Part shown: in pieces, positions 1 to 11,695 of the stretch
Position numbering within the stretch: the stretch's first letter is position 1
Layout: each line of letters opens with the position of its first letter
Assembly: GCF_023715585.1 (NCBI RefSeq)
Contig: NZ_JAMBOK010000002.1
Span: 1-64,000 of the forward strand
Direction: 5' to 3'
DNA from: Sporosarcina luteola
GTDB lineage: Bacteria; Bacillota; Bacilli; Bacillales_A; Planococcaceae
Length of the DNA: 64,000 nucleotides
Notes under the pieces: model-generated
Told to the model about the DNA's origin: nothing
Databases searched by the model: none
Seen by the model: the letters and a program-made list of their open reading frames with translations, nothing else
Translations under genes and position numbers: made by a program

Positions 1-26
1 GCCAGGATCAAACTCTCCATAATAGA
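1..26 (-). rRNA. 16S rRNA gene, 5' end only
   Basis: The reverse complement of the first 20 bases is the conserved start of bacterial 16S rRNA (GAGAGTTTGATCCTGGC, the site of the universal 27F primer). The gene runs off the left edge. The mature 5' end near position 24-28 is an estimate from Bacillus 16S sequences. An rrn operon just after gyrA matches the Bacillus origin layout. Confidence 0.93.
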
Positions 27-199
27 GAAATTCGAGTAGCTCGAGTTTCTTGCTGGCATCAATTAAGATGTCAATTTGAATCCGAAGATTCGTTTGTTCT
101 TTTCACCGACAGAGTCGGCTCCAGAACTTTATTTGTTGACGTTTTGCTGTTCAGTTTTCAAGGTTCATTGTGCGTCACTCCGTTAGAAGCAACTCTTAT

Positions 200-229
200 A
201 TAGTACCATGTTCGCAATCCCTATGTCAA
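200..229 (-). promoter_or_regulatory. rRNA operon sigma-A promoter and leader
   Basis: Read on the minus strand there is a perfect -35 TTGACA (224-229), an 18-bp spacer and a -10 TACTAT (200-205), followed by about 170 bases of leader up to 16S. The leader contains the ACCTTGAAAACTGAAC sequence common in Bacillales rRNA leaders and spacers, which takes part in pre-rRNA processing stems. Nothing else is visible between 230 and 369 apart from AT-rich DNA. Confidence 0.75.
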
Positions 230-369
230 TAACTATTTTGAAAAAGTTTTAAGCTGTTTTAAAGCAGTTATTTACTTACCGGAAAGGCAACGTCATCAAA
301 TATACCATGCGTCCTTTTTAATTGCAACCCCTTTTATAAATAACTTTTTTAATCCTTATCCAATTACCT

Positions 370-402
370 AAAGCCACGATGTATCGATACAGTCGCGGCT
401 TT
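370..402 (-). terminator. Stem-loop after the HD-GYP gene
   Basis: AAAGCCACGA (370-379) pairs imperfectly with TCGCGGCTTT (393-402), and an inner TATCGATA palindrome sits in the loop. The U-tract on the minus strand is short, so termination may be weak. It separates the HD-GYP gene from the rrn promoter. Confidence 0.5.
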
Positions 403-409
403 ATTCCAT

Positions 410-1507
410 TCAATCTACAATCTTCGAAATCGCAATGCTTCTGTGCGTCGCTAAATCAATGAGACTCCCATCCACTTCTTTTTTAACCATGGGTCTTAAT
501 GGAGTATCACGGTGAATGAACATGATTTCGCCGACTTCGCCATCCGTCAGCTTCACTCTTGTTCCAATGGAAAGATTGCCGACAAGTCTATGAAGTGCTT
601 CGACGACTTTGATGTCGAATTTGCCGAACTCCTCCTCTTTGATCATCTCAATCACTTTGTAAGGGGAATGTTTTACCCTATATAATCTTTCGGATGTCAT
701 GGCATGGAAAACGTCAGCCACGGCTAGAATCTGGGAGAACACCGAAATGGTATCCATCTTCTCTCCGCGTGGATACCCGCTACCGTCGAGACGCTCGTGA
801 TGCTTAAGAATTGCCACTTTCATATCCTGCCTTAGCAAAGGCGTGTCCTGTATCATTTTGACACTGAACAACGTATGCTTTTTCACTTCATTGTATTCTT
901 CCTTCGTAAGGAACGCGGTCTTTTCCAATATGGAAGGTGCGATCTTCGCCATACCGCAATCCGCCAATGCACCTGCCAATCCTAATTGCAGCGCATCTCC
1001 TTTCTCATATCCCATTTGATTGCAGATAGCGGCTGCGAGAATGCCGACTGCGACCGAATGATGATAAATGTATTCTTCAGGATTGGAAAAATCGTTCAAC
1101 ATCGTAAGCATTTGCTTTTGTTTAATGAATTTCTCAATTAGAGGAATGATGAATCCACGGATTTTTGGGACATCAGGACGTTGACCGGCCCGCCAATTGC
1201 TGAATTCCTTTTTATAATTGCGGACCACTTCGTTATATTCTTTGCGTAGTTGGTACATACTCACCGGAATATTTTCAAGAATGTCTGCAGCATTCATGGA
1301 AGGACTTTTTTCCGAATCTGGAATGTCTTTTTGTGCAACTCGTTCTTCTACTTTAACGCGTTGCACTCCGAAAGCCTGTAATACTTCAATATGTTCAAGC
1401 ATAAGCACCGTGTCTTTTCGCAATATCGGATACTTCGTCTTGCAGTACACATCTTCTTTAATTACTATTCCTGTCCGCAGCTCGCTGATTGTCTTATATA
1501 CTTCCAT
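410..1507 (-). CDS. HD-GYP domain protein with degenerate HD dyad
   Basis: A 365-residue protein of the HD-GYP family, whose active members hydrolyse cyclic di-GMP with a bi- or trinuclear iron or manganese centre. The first histidine (YHHSV, about residue 149) and the HHERLDGSGYP signature (about 236-246) are present. The metal-binding HD that usually reads HDIGK is ADCGM here (about 182-186), so the key histidine is missing. The N-terminal 70 residues resemble the regulatory segment of Bacillales HD-GYP proteins. The ATG at 1507 was preferred to the TTG at 1531 because GTGGTG lies upstream of it; the TTG has no visible ribosome site. It lies between gyrA and the rrn operon. The family call is firm; catalytic activity is doubtful. 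Confidence 0.8.
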   Translation of the reverse strand: MEVYKTISELRTGIVIKEDVYCKTKYPILRKDTVLMLEHIEVLQAFGVQRVKVEERVAQKDIPDSEKSPSMNAADILENIPVSMYQLRKEYNEVVRNYKKEFSNWRAGQRPDVPKIRGFIIPLIEKFIKQKQMLTMLNDFSNPEEYIYHHSVAVGILAAAICNQMGYEKGDALQLGLAGALADCGMAKIAPSILEKTAFLTKEEYNEVKKHTLFSVKMIQDTPLLRQDMKVAILKHHERLDGSGYPRGEKMDTISVFSQILAVADVFHAMTSERLYRVKHSPYKVIEMIKEEEFGKFDIKVVEALHRLVGNLSIGTRVKLTDGEVGEIMFIHRDTPLRPMVKKEVDGSLIDLATHRSIAISKIVD

Positions 1508-1578
1508 ATCTAAGGTGTCACCACTTTCCAATCATTCTTAAGGACTATCATACTGCAAATATTCAAAATAGACGATAG

Positions 1579-1622
1579 AAAAAAAAGTTATTGAGCGGCA
1601 TTTTGCCGACCCAATAACTTTT
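1579..1622 (-). terminator. gyrA terminator
   Basis: On the minus strand AAGTTATTG pairs with CAATAACTT around an inner CGGCA/TGCCG hairpin and is followed by eight T residues. It lies directly after the gyrA stop codon. Confidence 0.85.
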
Positions 1623-1626
1623 CACA

Positions 1627-4152
1627 TCATTCTTCTATATGATCCGCTTCGTTGGATCCTTCCATCTCTTCGTCCGTATTACTACTGTCGATGTCGTCGG
1701 TTTCATCGAGAACATCAAGTTCTTCTTCCTTCTCGACTTTCGCAACTGTCGCGACGAGCTCATCTTCTCCAAGACGGATCAGGCGCACACCTTGAGTGCT
1801 GCGGCCGATTGAAGAAATGTCTTCAATATCCATGCGGATGAGTATGCCATGAATCGTGATCAACATTAGGTCTTCCGATCCATCGACTGTCTTCATTGCA
1901 ACGAGTTGTCCGTTCCGATCAGTCACATTCAACGTCTTCAACCCGTATCCGCCACGGGACTGGATGCGGTATTCGTCTTCAGGTGTCCGTTTTCCGAAGC
2001 CTTTTTCGGTTACAACCAGAATTTCATCGCCTTCCGATACGGTGTCCATGCCGACCGCAATATCTCCTTCGCGTAAACGGATGCCGCGTACACCACTAGC
2101 GACACGTCCCATCGAACGGATATCCCGCTCGTCGAATTTGATAAGCATTCCATCACGTGTACCGATTGCAATGTTTTGATCGCCAGTTGTCATTTTCACT
2201 CCGATCAGTTCATCATCGCCCCGCAATGTCAGAGCGATCAGGCCGTTGGAGCGGATATTGGCGAAGTCGGAAACGGATGTACGCTTGACGACACCGGCTC
2301 GCGTGGCGAAGAAGAGATATTTATCCTCTTCGAATTTTTCCACAGGAATCATGGCCGTGACTTTTTCATCCTTATCTACATCCAGCAGATTGATGATTGG
2401 CAGCCCCTTAGCCGTCCTGCTGAACTCCGGCACTTCATATCCCTTCTTACGGAATACCCTTCCACGGCTTGTAAAGAACAGGATCGTGTCATGCGTTGAA
2501 GTGTTCAACAAATGCTCGACAAAGTCATCATCATTCGTTCCCATTCCTTGAATTCCGCGGCCGCCGCGACGCTGGCTCCGGTACGTATTGGCAGGAAGCC
2601 GTTTGATATAACCATTATGGGTCAATGTCAATACGGAGTTCTCGACAGGGATAAGGTCTTCATCTTCGAGCATTTCTGCACCGCCACTGCCAATCTCGGT
2701 CCTGCGGTCATCGGCGAAACGCTGCTTCACTTCAAGCAGCTCCTCCCGGATGATATCAATGACTTTTTCTTCATCTGCAAGAATGGCGCGCAACTCGGCA
2801 ATCAAGGTTAAAAGCTCTTGGTATTCATTTTCGATCTTATCGCGTTCCAGTCCTGTCAAACGTTGAAGGCGCATGTCAAGGATTGCCTGGGATTGACGTT
2901 CAGATAAACTGAAACGTTCCATCAGACCTGTTTTCGCTTCATCGGTCGTCTTCGAACCGCGGATCAACGCGATGATTTCATCGATATGATCAAGCGCAAT
3001 CCGCAGACCTTCCAGAATGTGCGCGCGGTCTTCGGCTTTCCTCAACTCATATTGAGTACGTCTCCGGATGACCACTTTTTGATGCTCCAAATAATGATAA
3101 AGGATTTCTTTCAGAGCTAAGATCTTTGGCTGTCCATCTACGAGGGCAAGCATATTGATGCCGAAGCTCGATTGAAGCGCCGTATGCTTGTAAAGGTTAT
3201 TCAACAACACATGAACATTTGCATCCCTGCGGACGTCGATGACAATACGCATACCTGTCCGGTCGGATTCATCTGCCAAATGTGTGATGCCTTCAATCCG
3301 TTTGTCACGGACGAGCTCAGCAATTTTCTCGATGAGCCGTGCTTTGTTCACCTGGTAAGGAAGTTCTGTCACGATGATTGTCTCTTTGCCGTTCGAGTGC
3401 GTCTCGATTTCAACTTTACCCCTGATGATAATCGAACCGCGCCCCGTTTCATATGCTCTGCGAATACCACTTCTACCGAGAATGATCCCGCCGGTAGGGA
3501 AATCAGGGCCTGGAATGATTTCCATCAATTCCTCGGTGGTGATTGCCGGATTATCCGCCATTGCAAGCACTCCGTCAATCGTTTCACCCAAATGGTGAGG
3601 CGGGATGTTCGTAGCCATACCGACCGCGATGCCCGAAGTTCCGTTGACTAGCAGATTCGGGAAACGGCTCGGCAGGACAATCGGTTCTTTTTCTTGGCCA
3701 TCATAATTGTCTTGGTAATCGATCGTATCTTTATTGATGTCTCGCAGCAATTCCATTGCGATTCGGGACATTCTAGATTCCGTATAACGCATCGCTGCTG
3801 CCGCATCGCCATCTACGGAACCGAAATTCCCGTGGCCATCTACGAGCATATAGCGATAGTTGAAATCCTGCGCCATCCGGACCATCGTGTCATAAACGGC
3901 ACTGTCGCCATGGGGATGATACTTACCGATTACATCGCCGACGATACGGGCTGATTTCTTATGTGGTTTATCCGCGGTGTTTCCAAGATCTTGCATTGCA
4001 TAAAGAATACGCCGGTGGACGGGCTTCAACCCATCCCTTACGTCAGGCAATGCCCGGGAGACGATGACACTCATCGCATAGTCGAGAAATGATGTTTTCA
4101 TCTCCGTACTGATGTTAATGCCTTGGACACCACGTTTTGGCATATCTGCCAT
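1627..4152 (-). CDS. gyrA: DNA gyrase subunit A
   Basis: The 841-residue A subunit of DNA gyrase breaks and rejoins DNA to introduce negative supercoils with GyrB (A2B2). The catalytic tyrosine is Tyr123 in AMRYTESRM. The quinolone-resistance region reads [10 protein letters not shown] with Ser84 and Asp88, the usual sensitive-type residues. The GyrA box QRRGGRG, needed for DNA wrapping, is near residue 520-530, followed by the beta-pinwheel repeats and an acidic tail rich in Glu and Asp. The start follows AAAGGAG with a 9-base spacer. It lies 105 bases after gyrB on the same strand and is probably cotranscribed, with its own terminator at 1579-1622. Length and order match Bacillus. Confidence 0.98.
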   Translation of the reverse strand: MADMPKRGVQGINISTEMKTSFLDYAMSVIVSRALPDVRDGLKPVHRRILYAMQDLGNTADKPHKKSARIVGDVIGKYHPHGDSAVYDTMVRMAQDFNYRYMLVDGHGNFGSVDGDAAAAMRYTESRMSRIAMELLRDINKDTIDYQDNYDGQEKEPIVLPSRFPNLLVNGTSGIAVGMATNIPPHHLGETIDGVLAMADNPAITTEELMEIIPGPDFPTGGIILGRSGIRRAYETGRGSIIIRGKVEIETHSNGKETIIVTELPYQVNKARLIEKIAELVRDKRIEGITHLADESDRTGMRIVIDVRRDANVHVLLNNLYKHTALQSSFGINMLALVDGQPKILALKEILYHYLEHQKVVIRRRTQYELRKAEDRAHILEGLRIALDHIDEIIALIRGSKTTDEAKTGLMERFSLSERQSQAILDMRLQRLTGLERDKIENEYQELLTLIAELRAILADEEKVIDIIREELLEVKQRFADDRRTEIGSGGAEMLEDEDLIPVENSVLTLTHNGYIKRLPANTYRSQRRGGRGIQGMGTNDDDFVEHLLNTSTHDTILFFTSRGRVFRKKGYEVPEFSRTAKGLPIINLLDVDKDEKVTAMIPVEKFEEDKYLFFATRAGVVKRTSVSDFANIRSNGLIALTLRGDDELIGVKMTTGDQNIAIGTRDGMLIKFDERDIRSMGRVASGVRGIRLREGDIAVGMDTVSEGDEILVVTEKGFGKRTPEDEYRIQSRGGYGLKTLNVTDRNGQLVAMKTVDGSEDLMLITIHGILIRMDIEDISSIGRSTQGVRLIRLGEDELVATVAKVEKEEELDVLDETDDIDSSNTDEEMEGSNEADHIEE

Positions 4153-4257
4153 ATTGTCAAACTCCTTTCAACTCAGGCGCTATTCACACACAGCCTGTCA
4201 ACTGCAAAAGGTACCTCTGTTGAAGGTCCCTGTTCCATTTTTCGTTAATTGAATAAA

Positions 4258-6216
<1,959 letters not shown>

Positions 6217-6249
6217 CTAACCTTCTATCACTTACAAACAGGAATGGAC

Positions 6250-7371
6250 TTAATTCCCTTTATCGCTGACCTTACCCGCTGATACCTCATACAGCTCGGC
6301 GTCACGTATCGTCTCATGATCGATTCCCGCAATATTCGTCGTCGTGACAAATGTCTGCACTTGGCCCTGCATGATATTCAGCAAGTGTGACTGTCGATAA
6401 TCATCAAGCTCGGATAACACGTCGTCCAAAAGAAGGACCGGGGTCTCTCCGACTTCCTGTTTGACGAGGTCTATTTCCGCAAGTTTGAGCGACAGAGCAG
6501 TTGTCCGCTGCTGCCCTTGCGAACCGTACGTTTGGATATCATAGTCATTTACAAAAAAATGGAGATCGTCACGGTGCGGTCCGATCAGAGTCATCCCACG
6601 CTCCAATTCTCGACGTCTCACTTCTTGCAATTTCTGACTGAGTATTTCTTCCATCTGCTCAGCAGTCTGCCCAGAATCCAACTCTTTTAATGTTCCATAT
6701 GTCACTTTTAGCTGCTCGATGCCTCTGGAAATCCCTTTATGAATCGGTTCCGCCCATTTCTGGAGCAGTTCGATGAAGTAAAACCGTTTCCGGATGATTT
6801 GCACGGCCAGCTGTATATATTGTTCTGTATAAATATCGAACATGACGTCCGTTAAATCTAATTTACCGCGATTATCTTTGAGGATTGCGTTCCGTTGCTT
6901 TAAGACCTTTTGAAAAGTCAGCAGGTCATGTAGATAAACGGGGGAGATTTGTCCGATTTCCATGTCTAAGAATCTTCTTCGGACCTGTGGACTTCCCTTT
7001 ACGAGATTCAAGTCTTCCGGAGCAAACATGACAACATTGAGCTGACCGATATATAGGCTGAGGCGATTCTGTTCCAGATGGTTGACCCGCGCTTTCTTGC
7101 CTTTTTTCGATATCGTCAGTTCAAGTGGTAGTCGTCCGTATTTCCGTTTGATGTCCCCTTCTATTTTACCATACTCTTGTTCCCAACGTATAAGTTCACG
7201 ATCATTTGCAGTGCGATGCGATTTCGCCATTGATAATACGTAGATCGCCTCCATGATGTTGGTCTTTCCTTGCGCATTTTCTCCAATCAGAACATTGATA
7301 TGCGGGGAAAAGGATAGTTCAAGGGATTCATAATTCCGATAATCTGTTAAAGCAAGCCGTTCAATGAACAT
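6250..7371 (-). CDS. recF: DNA replication and repair protein RecF
   Basis: RecF, 373 residues, is an SMC-like ATPase that helps load RecA at gapped DNA with RecO and RecR. It has Walker [10 protein letters not shown] (about residues 30-38), the ABC signature region [16 protein letters not shown], and Walker [12 protein letters not shown]. The open frame extends further upstream, but the ATG at 7371 gives the family start [14 protein letters not shown]. It overlaps the end of yaaA by 11 bases, which implies translational coupling. The following gene is gyrB. The assignment rests on motifs, length and conserved order. Confidence 0.96.
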   Translation of the reverse strand: MFIERLALTDYRNYESLELSFSPHINVLIGENAQGKTNIMEAIYVLSMAKSHRTANDRELIRWEQEYGKIEGDIKRKYGRLPLELTISKKGKKARVNHLEQNRLSLYIGQLNVVMFAPEDLNLVKGSPQVRRRFLDMEIGQISPVYLHDLLTFQKVLKQRNAILKDNRGKLDLTDVMFDIYTEQYIQLAVQIIRKRFYFIELLQKWAEPIHKGISRGIEQLKVTYGTLKELDSGQTAEQMEEILSQKLQEVRRRELERGMTLIGPHRDDLHFFVNDYDIQTYGSQGQQRTTALSLKLAEIDLVKQEVGETPVLLLDDVLSELDDYRQSHLLNIMQGQVQTFVTTTNIAGIDHETIRDAELYEVSAGKVSDKGN

Positions 7372-7600
7372 CCGATTGACCGTCTGAGGATGTGGATATC
7401 TTGAATTTGCCGACGCCGGGAAGTGTGACGATATCCCCGTCATATAGCTTTTTGCCTCGTCTGCGATCGACTTCTCCGTTCACGTACACAGTGTTTTCCT
7501 CCAAATACCATTTGGCCATGCCGCCCGAGCTTATGCTATTCGACATTTTCAACAATTGACCTAATGTAATAAATTCCGTATCGATTTTCATAAGTTCCAT
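7361..7600 (-). CDS. yaaA: S4-domain RNA-binding protein YaaA
   Basis: A 79-residue protein with an S4-like RNA-binding fold: [19 protein letters not shown] followed by [11 protein letters not shown]. It matches YaaA, which lies between dnaN and recF in B. subtilis and has been linked to ribosome assembly. The start at 7600 has GAAGGA upstream; an in-frame ATG three codons later is possible. Its last 11 bases overlap recF. The upstream terminator-like hairpin at 7690-7736 suggests it is transcribed partly by read-through from dnaA-dnaN. Confidence 0.92.
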   Translation of the reverse strand: MELMKIDTEFITLGQLLKMSNSISSGGMAKWYLEENTVYVNGEVDRRRGKKLYDGDIVTLPGVGKFKISTSSDGQSDVH

Positions 7601-7689
7601 CCGCTTCAGTCCTTCATAAGTTAGTCTGTTCCTCTATTTTACCGAACTTTCAGCTGTAAGTAAAAATGTAATTGAAAAAGACATGCACA

Positions 7690-7736
7690 AATAAAAAGAA
7701 ACAGGCGAAGGAAAACGTTTTGCATTCCTTAGCCTG
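7690..7736 (-). terminator. Terminator between dnaN and yaaA
   Basis: CAGGCGAAGGAA (7702-7713) pairs with TTCCTTAGCCTG (7725-7736) with one mismatch, and on the minus strand the stem is followed by a T-rich run. It lies 27 bases after the dnaN stop and would separate dnaA-dnaN from yaaA-recF-gyrB. Confidence 0.75.
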
Positions 7737-7762
7737 CTGATAAGTAGACAGTCTCTTGATTG

Positions 7763-8896
7763 TTAAAATGTCCTGACAGGTAAAATTAATTGTAAAATTG
7801 CATCGCTTTCCATCGATTTCAAGATGAAAGGCCTCATGGCACCAGTGAAATGAATCGCTATATCCTGGCCTTCAATTGCTTTCAATGCATCCATCATGTA
7901 TTTGGCACTAAAGGAAATTTTTAAATCCTCGCCGTTTACATCAATTGCCTCGATCAATTCTTCAACCTTTCCAATTTCCGGGGAGTTGGATGAAACTTCG
8001 ATGACATTGCCACCTTCCGCAGCGAATCGGACAATGTTATTTCGGTCCTCACGTGCAAGAAGTGAAGCCCGATCAATGGCTTGCAATAATTTACGGCCAT
8101 TCACTTGTACAGTCGTTTTATATTCGGATGGGATCAATCTTGACGTATCCGGGTAATTCCCTTCCAAGAGCCTTGAGTAAAACAGTACATTCCTAGATTT
8201 GAATAAAACTTGCTGATCTGCAATAACGATTTCGACAACCTCAGAGTTGTCCTCAAGGATTTTATTCAGCTCCTGAAGGCTTTTCCCAGGAATGACGACA
8301 CTGAATGGGCTTTCCGGCATCATTTCAGGAACGATTTCCCTTCTCGCCAGTCGGTGGCTGTCCGTTGCTACGCATACGAGCTTCTCTTCATCCGTTTCCC
8401 AATGTACACCCGTCAAAATTGGCCGAGTTTCCTGTTGGGATACGGCAAAGACTGTTTCCTTAATAATTGATTTCATCAAATCCGAAGGCAAAGAAAAGCG
8501 ATATTCGTCTTTCACATTGGGGAGAACTGGGTATTCGTCTGAATTTGAACCGATCAGATTGAATTCGGATTTTCCAGATTGAATAAGGGTTTGCATGTTT
8601 TCAACTTCAATCGTAATTTCGTTCGTAGGCAATTTCCGGACGATTTCACTGAAGACTTTTGCTTGAAGAATGATCGACCCGGTTTCAATCACACGGATGA
8701 TCTGCTCTCCGTCTTGTTCAACAGGAATGAATGTGCAGATTGTGATGTCTGAGTCACTTCCTGTCATCGTCAATCCTTTTTCACTCACATCCATTTTCAC
8801 GCCGGTCAAAATGGGGTTGGCAACTTTTGAACTTATTGCTTTCATGACATCATTCAATCCTTCGAGCAACCAGTCTCTCATTATTTCAAATTTCAT
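7763..8896 (-). CDS. dnaN: DNA polymerase III beta sliding clamp
   Basis: The 377-residue beta clamp encircles DNA and tethers DNA polymerase III and other client proteins. The N-terminus MKFEIMRDWLLEGLNDVMKA and the C-terminus LILPVRTF are typical; the C-terminal prolines and Met-Arg region form the client-binding pocket. Three clamp domains of about 125 residues fill the length (378 in B. subtilis). The start follows GAGGGTG. It lies downstream of dnaA across a 171-base spacer that holds DnaA-box-like sequences, and it is followed by a terminator. Confidence 0.98.
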   Translation of the reverse strand: MKFEIMRDWLLEGLNDVMKAISSKVANPILTGVKMDVSEKGLTMTGSDSDITICTFIPVEQDGEQIIRVIETGSIILQAKVFSEIVRKLPTNEITIEVENMQTLIQSGKSEFNLIGSNSDEYPVLPNVKDEYRFSLPSDLMKSIIKETVFAVSQQETRPILTGVHWETDEEKLVCVATDSHRLARREIVPEMMPESPFSVVIPGKSLQELNKILEDNSEVVEIVIADQQVLFKSRNVLFYSRLLEGNYPDTSRLIPSEYKTTVQVNGRKLLQAIDRASLLAREDRNNIVRFAAEGGNVIEVSSNSPEIGKVEELIEAIDVNGEDLKISFSAKYMMDALKAIEGQDIAIHFTGAMRPFILKSMESDAILQLILPVRTF

Positions 8897-8929
8897 TTTG
8901 CACCCTCGCTTATATAATTATTAGTTAAG

Positions 8930-9067
8930 TAATAAAGATAGTAATAGTAATAGGGGCTGTGGAAATGTTGATAAGTCCCTAAATCCTATATGTTGTAAAA
9001 CGATTCACATGTGCATAATATGTGCACAGCTTGTTCTGTTTTTAGCAGGTTATACACATGTGGATAT
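8930..9067. other. DnaA-box group between dnaA and dnaN (second part of oriC)
   Basis: Several near-consensus DnaA boxes sit in the dnaA-dnaN spacer: TGTGGAAAT near 8958, TGTGCATAA (9010-9018), TTATACACA (9050-9058) and TGTGGATAT (9059-9067), the last two almost back to back at the dnaA stop. In B. subtilis this spacer holds part of the bipartite origin with the unwinding element. Here that role is inferred from position and boxes; the unwinding element itself is not pinned down. Confidence 0.65.
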
Positions 9068-10417
9068 TCATCCGCGACCAAGGATGCTCTTAATATCCTG
9101 AATATCCTGCTGTAGATTTTGATCATCTTTTAGCTGCTTAGAGATTTTTTCATGCGCATGGATGACGGTTGAGTGGTCCCTGCCACCAAACTCGGATCCG
9201 ATTTTCGGCAGGGACGAGTCTGTAAGTTCTCGTGATAAGTACATGGCAATTTGACGAGGGAATGCAATCGCTCTCGTCCTTTTTTTGGCCGTAAAATCCT
9301 CCAACCGTATATTGTAATGTTCACCGACTGTTTTTTGGATATCCAATATGCTGACAGTTCGTGGACGGGAATTCGGAATGATATCTCTCAGTGCTTCCGC
9401 TGCCAGGTCAGTCGTTATGTCCATATTGACGAGGGATGAATAGGCAACGACGCGAATCAAAGCCCCTTCCAATTCACGGATGTTCGTATCAATCTGATTT
9501 GCGATATACAACATTACGTCATCTGAAATGTCGAGCAATCCATCCGCCTTCGCCTTCTTGCGCAAGATGGCAATTCGCGTCTCCAAATCGGGAGGAGCGA
9601 TATCCGTTATTAACCCCCATTCGAAACGGGATCTAAGACGATCTTCCAGCGTAGGAATCTCCTTCGGTGGACGGTCACTGGATATGATGATCTGCTTCGA
9701 TTCCTCATGCAATGTATTGAACGTATGGAAAAATTCTTCTTGTGTCTGTTCTTTTCCAGCGATGAATTGAATATCGTCAATTAGAAGTACATCCACGTTC
9801 CTGTACTGGTTCCTGAAATCGCCTGCTTTGTTATTCATGATCGAATTAATGAATTCATTCGTAAATTTCTCCGATGATAAATAAACGACTTTCGAGGATG
9901 GGTCCTGTTCCATAATATAATGCCCGATTGCATGCATTAGATGGGTCTTTCCGAGTCCTACGCCACCGTAGATGAATAAAGGGTTATATGATTTCGCCGG
10001 CGCTTCTGCAACAGCGAGTGAAGCAGCATGGGCAAACCTGTTGCCAGAGCCGATGACGAATGTATCAAATGTATATTTTGGGTTCAACATGACAGATGCT
10101 GATTGGATAGCCGACTTCTCTGCTTGTTTTACCGCGGGTTTCGGTACTTGGAAATCGTTTTCTTCCATTTCTTTTGGAACAACGAAATGAATGAGCCGAT
10201 CCTCCCCAGTCAATTCTGAGAGGATGCCTGTAATCAAATGCACATAATGATTTTCAAGCCAATCCTTAGCAAACGAATTTGGAACAGCAATTGTTACATT
10301 CTCTTCCCCATAGGACATTAATTTTGTCGATTTGAGCCAGGTTTCAAAACTAGGCCTGGAAATTTTGTCTTCAATTTTCGACAAAACATTGTTCCATAAT
10401 TTTTCAAGCTGATCCAC
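9068..10417 (-). CDS. dnaA: Chromosomal replication initiator DnaA
   Basis: DnaA, 449 residues (446 in B. subtilis), binds DnaA boxes at oriC and melts the origin as an ATP-bound filament. Domain I begins [14 protein letters not shown]. Domain III has Walker [11 protein letters not shown] and Walker [10 protein letters not shown]. The arginine-finger region [11 protein letters not shown] follows. Domain IV ends with the DNA-binding signature [15 protein letters not shown]. The open frame extends 37 codons upstream, but the GTG at 10417 is preceded by AAAGGAGG at ideal spacing and gives the family N-terminus. A sigma-A promoter lies at 10591-10619, among DnaA boxes, so autoregulation is likely. 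Confidence 0.98.
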   Translation of the reverse strand: MDQLEKLWNNVLSKIEDKISRPSFETWLKSTKLMSYGEENVTIAVPNSFAKDWLENHYVHLITGILSELTGEDRLIHFVVPKEMEENDFQVPKPAVKQAEKSAIQSASVMLNPKYTFDTFVIGSGNRFAHAASLAVAEAPAKSYNPLFIYGGVGLGKTHLMHAIGHYIMEQDPSSKVVYLSSEKFTNEFINSIMNNKAGDFRNQYRNVDVLLIDDIQFIAGKEQTQEEFFHTFNTLHEESKQIIISSDRPPKEIPTLEDRLRSRFEWGLITDIAPPDLETRIAILRKKAKADGLLDISDDVMLYIANQIDTNIRELEGALIRVVAYSSLVNMDITTDLAAEALRDIIPNSRPRTVSILDIQKTVGEHYNIRLEDFTAKKRTRAIAFPRQIAMYLSRELTDSSLPKIGSEFGGRDHSTVIHAHEKISKQLKDDQNLQQDIQDIKSILGRG

Positions 10418-10781
10418 TCGTGGGCCTCCTTTACATAGAAAATAAAAAAACACAGGAATATGTATTATACACAGAATCCGCTCCTGTGGATAAGAAATAT
10501 CCAAAAGTGTTGAAAAAATTATCCACAACCTATCAACAATTGTGGATAAATAAATAGGCGTATAAATTTGTTAACAGCAAAATCCTTTATATTGTACCAA
10601 GAAACTATAAGAATGACAAGGGATTCTATGACTTACTAACAATAGCGGCAATTGTGGAGAAATACTTTATCCACAGGCTTTTGTATGTGTAAAAGGTGTA
10701 GATAAGGCCTGTGCATAAAAAAATGAGGAAAAATTTCTATGAACATATTACTCAGCAGTCGGTTTTTGTAGATGTGGATAA
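10418..10781. other. oriC, dnaA-upstream DnaA-box region
   Basis: Four perfect TTATCCACA boxes or complements lie between 10485 and 10675 (10485-10493, 10519-10527, 10541-10549, 10667-10675) and a fifth at 10773-10781. Near matches are at 10465-10473 (TTATACACA), 10697-10705 and 10710-10718. The region is AT-rich and lies where gene direction switches from minus to plus, as expected for a bidirectional origin. It also contains the dnaA promoter. Confidence 0.92.
10591..10619 (-). promoter_or_regulatory. dnaA promoter
   Basis: On the minus strand TTGTCA (10614-10619), a 17-bp spacer and TACAAT (10591-10596) form a good sigma-A promoter about 170 bases upstream of the dnaA GTG. DnaA boxes flank it on both sides, which would allow DnaA to repress its own gene. 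Confidence 0.7.
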
Positions 10782-10854
10782 CCTTTATTGTCGAATGATG
10801 CAGTTGAAATTTGTAGAATGAGTTTGGTGTTCAAATTGGATGCATAAAAAACTG

Positions 10855-10883
10855 TTGACATATAAGCCTATGCCCTTTATACT
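10855..10883 (+). promoter_or_regulatory. rpmH promoter
   Basis: A perfect TTGACA (10855-10860), a 17-bp spacer and TATACT (10878-10883) sit about 50 bases upstream of rpmH. This is the strongest plus-strand promoter near oriC. Confidence 0.8.
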
Positions 10884-10933
10884 GTTCAAGACTGTCAGAT
10901 TGTAAAGGGACAATGCGGGAGGTGTCTTTGAAA

Positions 10934-11068
10934 ATGAAACGTACATTCCAACCAAATAAACGTAAACGTAGTAAAGTTCACGGCTTCCGTGCAAGAATGA
11001 GCTCAAAAAGCGGTCGTAATATCCTCGCTGCTCGTCGTCGCAAAGGAAGAAAAGTGCTTTCAGCATAA
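10934..11068 (+). CDS. rpmH: 50S ribosomal protein L34
   Basis: A 44-residue, highly basic protein beginning [18 protein letters not shown] and ending [11 protein letters not shown], the invariant ends of ribosomal protein L34. The GGGAGG ribosome site ends 11 bases before the ATG at 10934 but only 5 before an in-frame TTG at 10928 (adding Met-Lys), so the TTG may be the true start. It is the first gene to the right of oriC, has its own promoter and terminator, and precedes rnpA as in most bacteria. Confidence 0.97.
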   Translation: MKRTFQPNKRKRSKVHGFRARMSSKSGRNILAARRRKGRKVLSA

Positions 11069-11096
11069 GACCACTAACTCAGTGGTCTTTTTTTTA
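11069..11096 (+). terminator. rpmH terminator
   Basis: GACCACT (11069-11075) pairs with AGTGGTC (11081-11087) and is followed by eight T residues, immediately after the rpmH stop codon. Confidence 0.9.
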
Positions 11097-11109
11097 TAAC
11101 AAAAGCGAA

Positions 11110-11208
11110 GGCGGCCTGCCTAGATGCGACAGGCATAAGGCGGACATGCGAAACGGCGCTTTTTGCCGTGCAGCAGGGCTGACTTATGACCCCGAGCATC
11201 TGGCCGCC
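11110..11208. repeat. Nested palindromic intergenic element between rpmH and rnpA
   Basis: Three inverted pairs are nested in order: GGCGGCC (11110-11116) with GGCCGCC (11202-11208), AGATGC (11122-11127) with GCATCT (11196-11201), and CATAAG (11134-11139) with CTTATG (11183-11188). A central ACGGC/GCCGT hairpin caps them. It is GC-richer than the surroundings and would fold into one long branched hairpin as DNA or RNA. Its origin is unknown; it looks like a REP-type repeat and could also affect rnpA mRNA. Confidence 0.7.
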
Positions 11209-11252
11209 GGAGCTAGATGATGATTAGATGTTGATCCATGGAGGTGAAGTGC

Positions 11253-11603
11253 TTGAAAAAAAGCCAGCGCGTCAAAAAGAATGAAGACTTTCAAAAAGTA
11301 TTTAAAAAAGGCAAGTCCGTGGCGAATCGGCAATTTGTCGTCTACTCCTATAGGAAGGAAGACCAACTGGAATTCAGAATCGGCTTATCCGTAGGAAAGA
11401 AAATAGGGAATGCAGTAACGCGTAACCGTATAAAACGATACATCCGCCAAGCCTTCCTCGAAATGAAAGACGAACTGAAAAATGACAGAGACTATGTTAT
11501 CATCGCCAGACACCAGGCGGCCGCACTTGATTTCCACGAAACGAAAAAAAGCTTGCAGCATGTATTAAGAATCGCCAAAGCCTTCAAGCCGAAACAGGTA
11601 TAG
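11253..11603 (+). CDS. rnpA: Ribonuclease P protein component
   Basis: The 116-residue protein subunit of RNase P, which assists the catalytic RNA in cutting tRNA 5' leaders. It has the RNR signature [15 protein letters not shown] and a highly basic composition. The TTG at 11253 was chosen because GGAGGTGA lies eight bases upstream and it gives the family start [13 protein letters not shown]; the earlier in-frame ATG overlaps that ribosome site. It follows rpmH after a palindromic element and precedes the YidC insertase gene by 92 bases. Confidence 0.96.
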   Translation: MKKSQRVKKNEDFQKVFKKGKSVANRQFVVYSYRKEDQLEFRIGLSVGKKIGNAVTRNRIKRYIRQAFLEMKDELKNDRDYVIIARHQAAALDFHETKKSLQHVLRIAKAFKPKQV

Positions 11604-11695
11604 AGGCATTATTGAGTAAGAAGTAGAACGTATTAAATGTTCATGATAAACTGAAATCATCGATATTTCATAGAAGCAGATTTGGGGGAAACGAT

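Noticed and set aside
3172..3651. Plus-strand open frame of 159 codons inside gyrA
   Set aside because: Exact antisense of gyrA with no ribosome site and no family pattern; a shadow of the GC-rich third positions.
10785..11066. Minus-strand open frame of 93 codons over rpmH
   Set aside because: Overlaps the strong rpmH promoter and the invariant L34 gene on the other strand.
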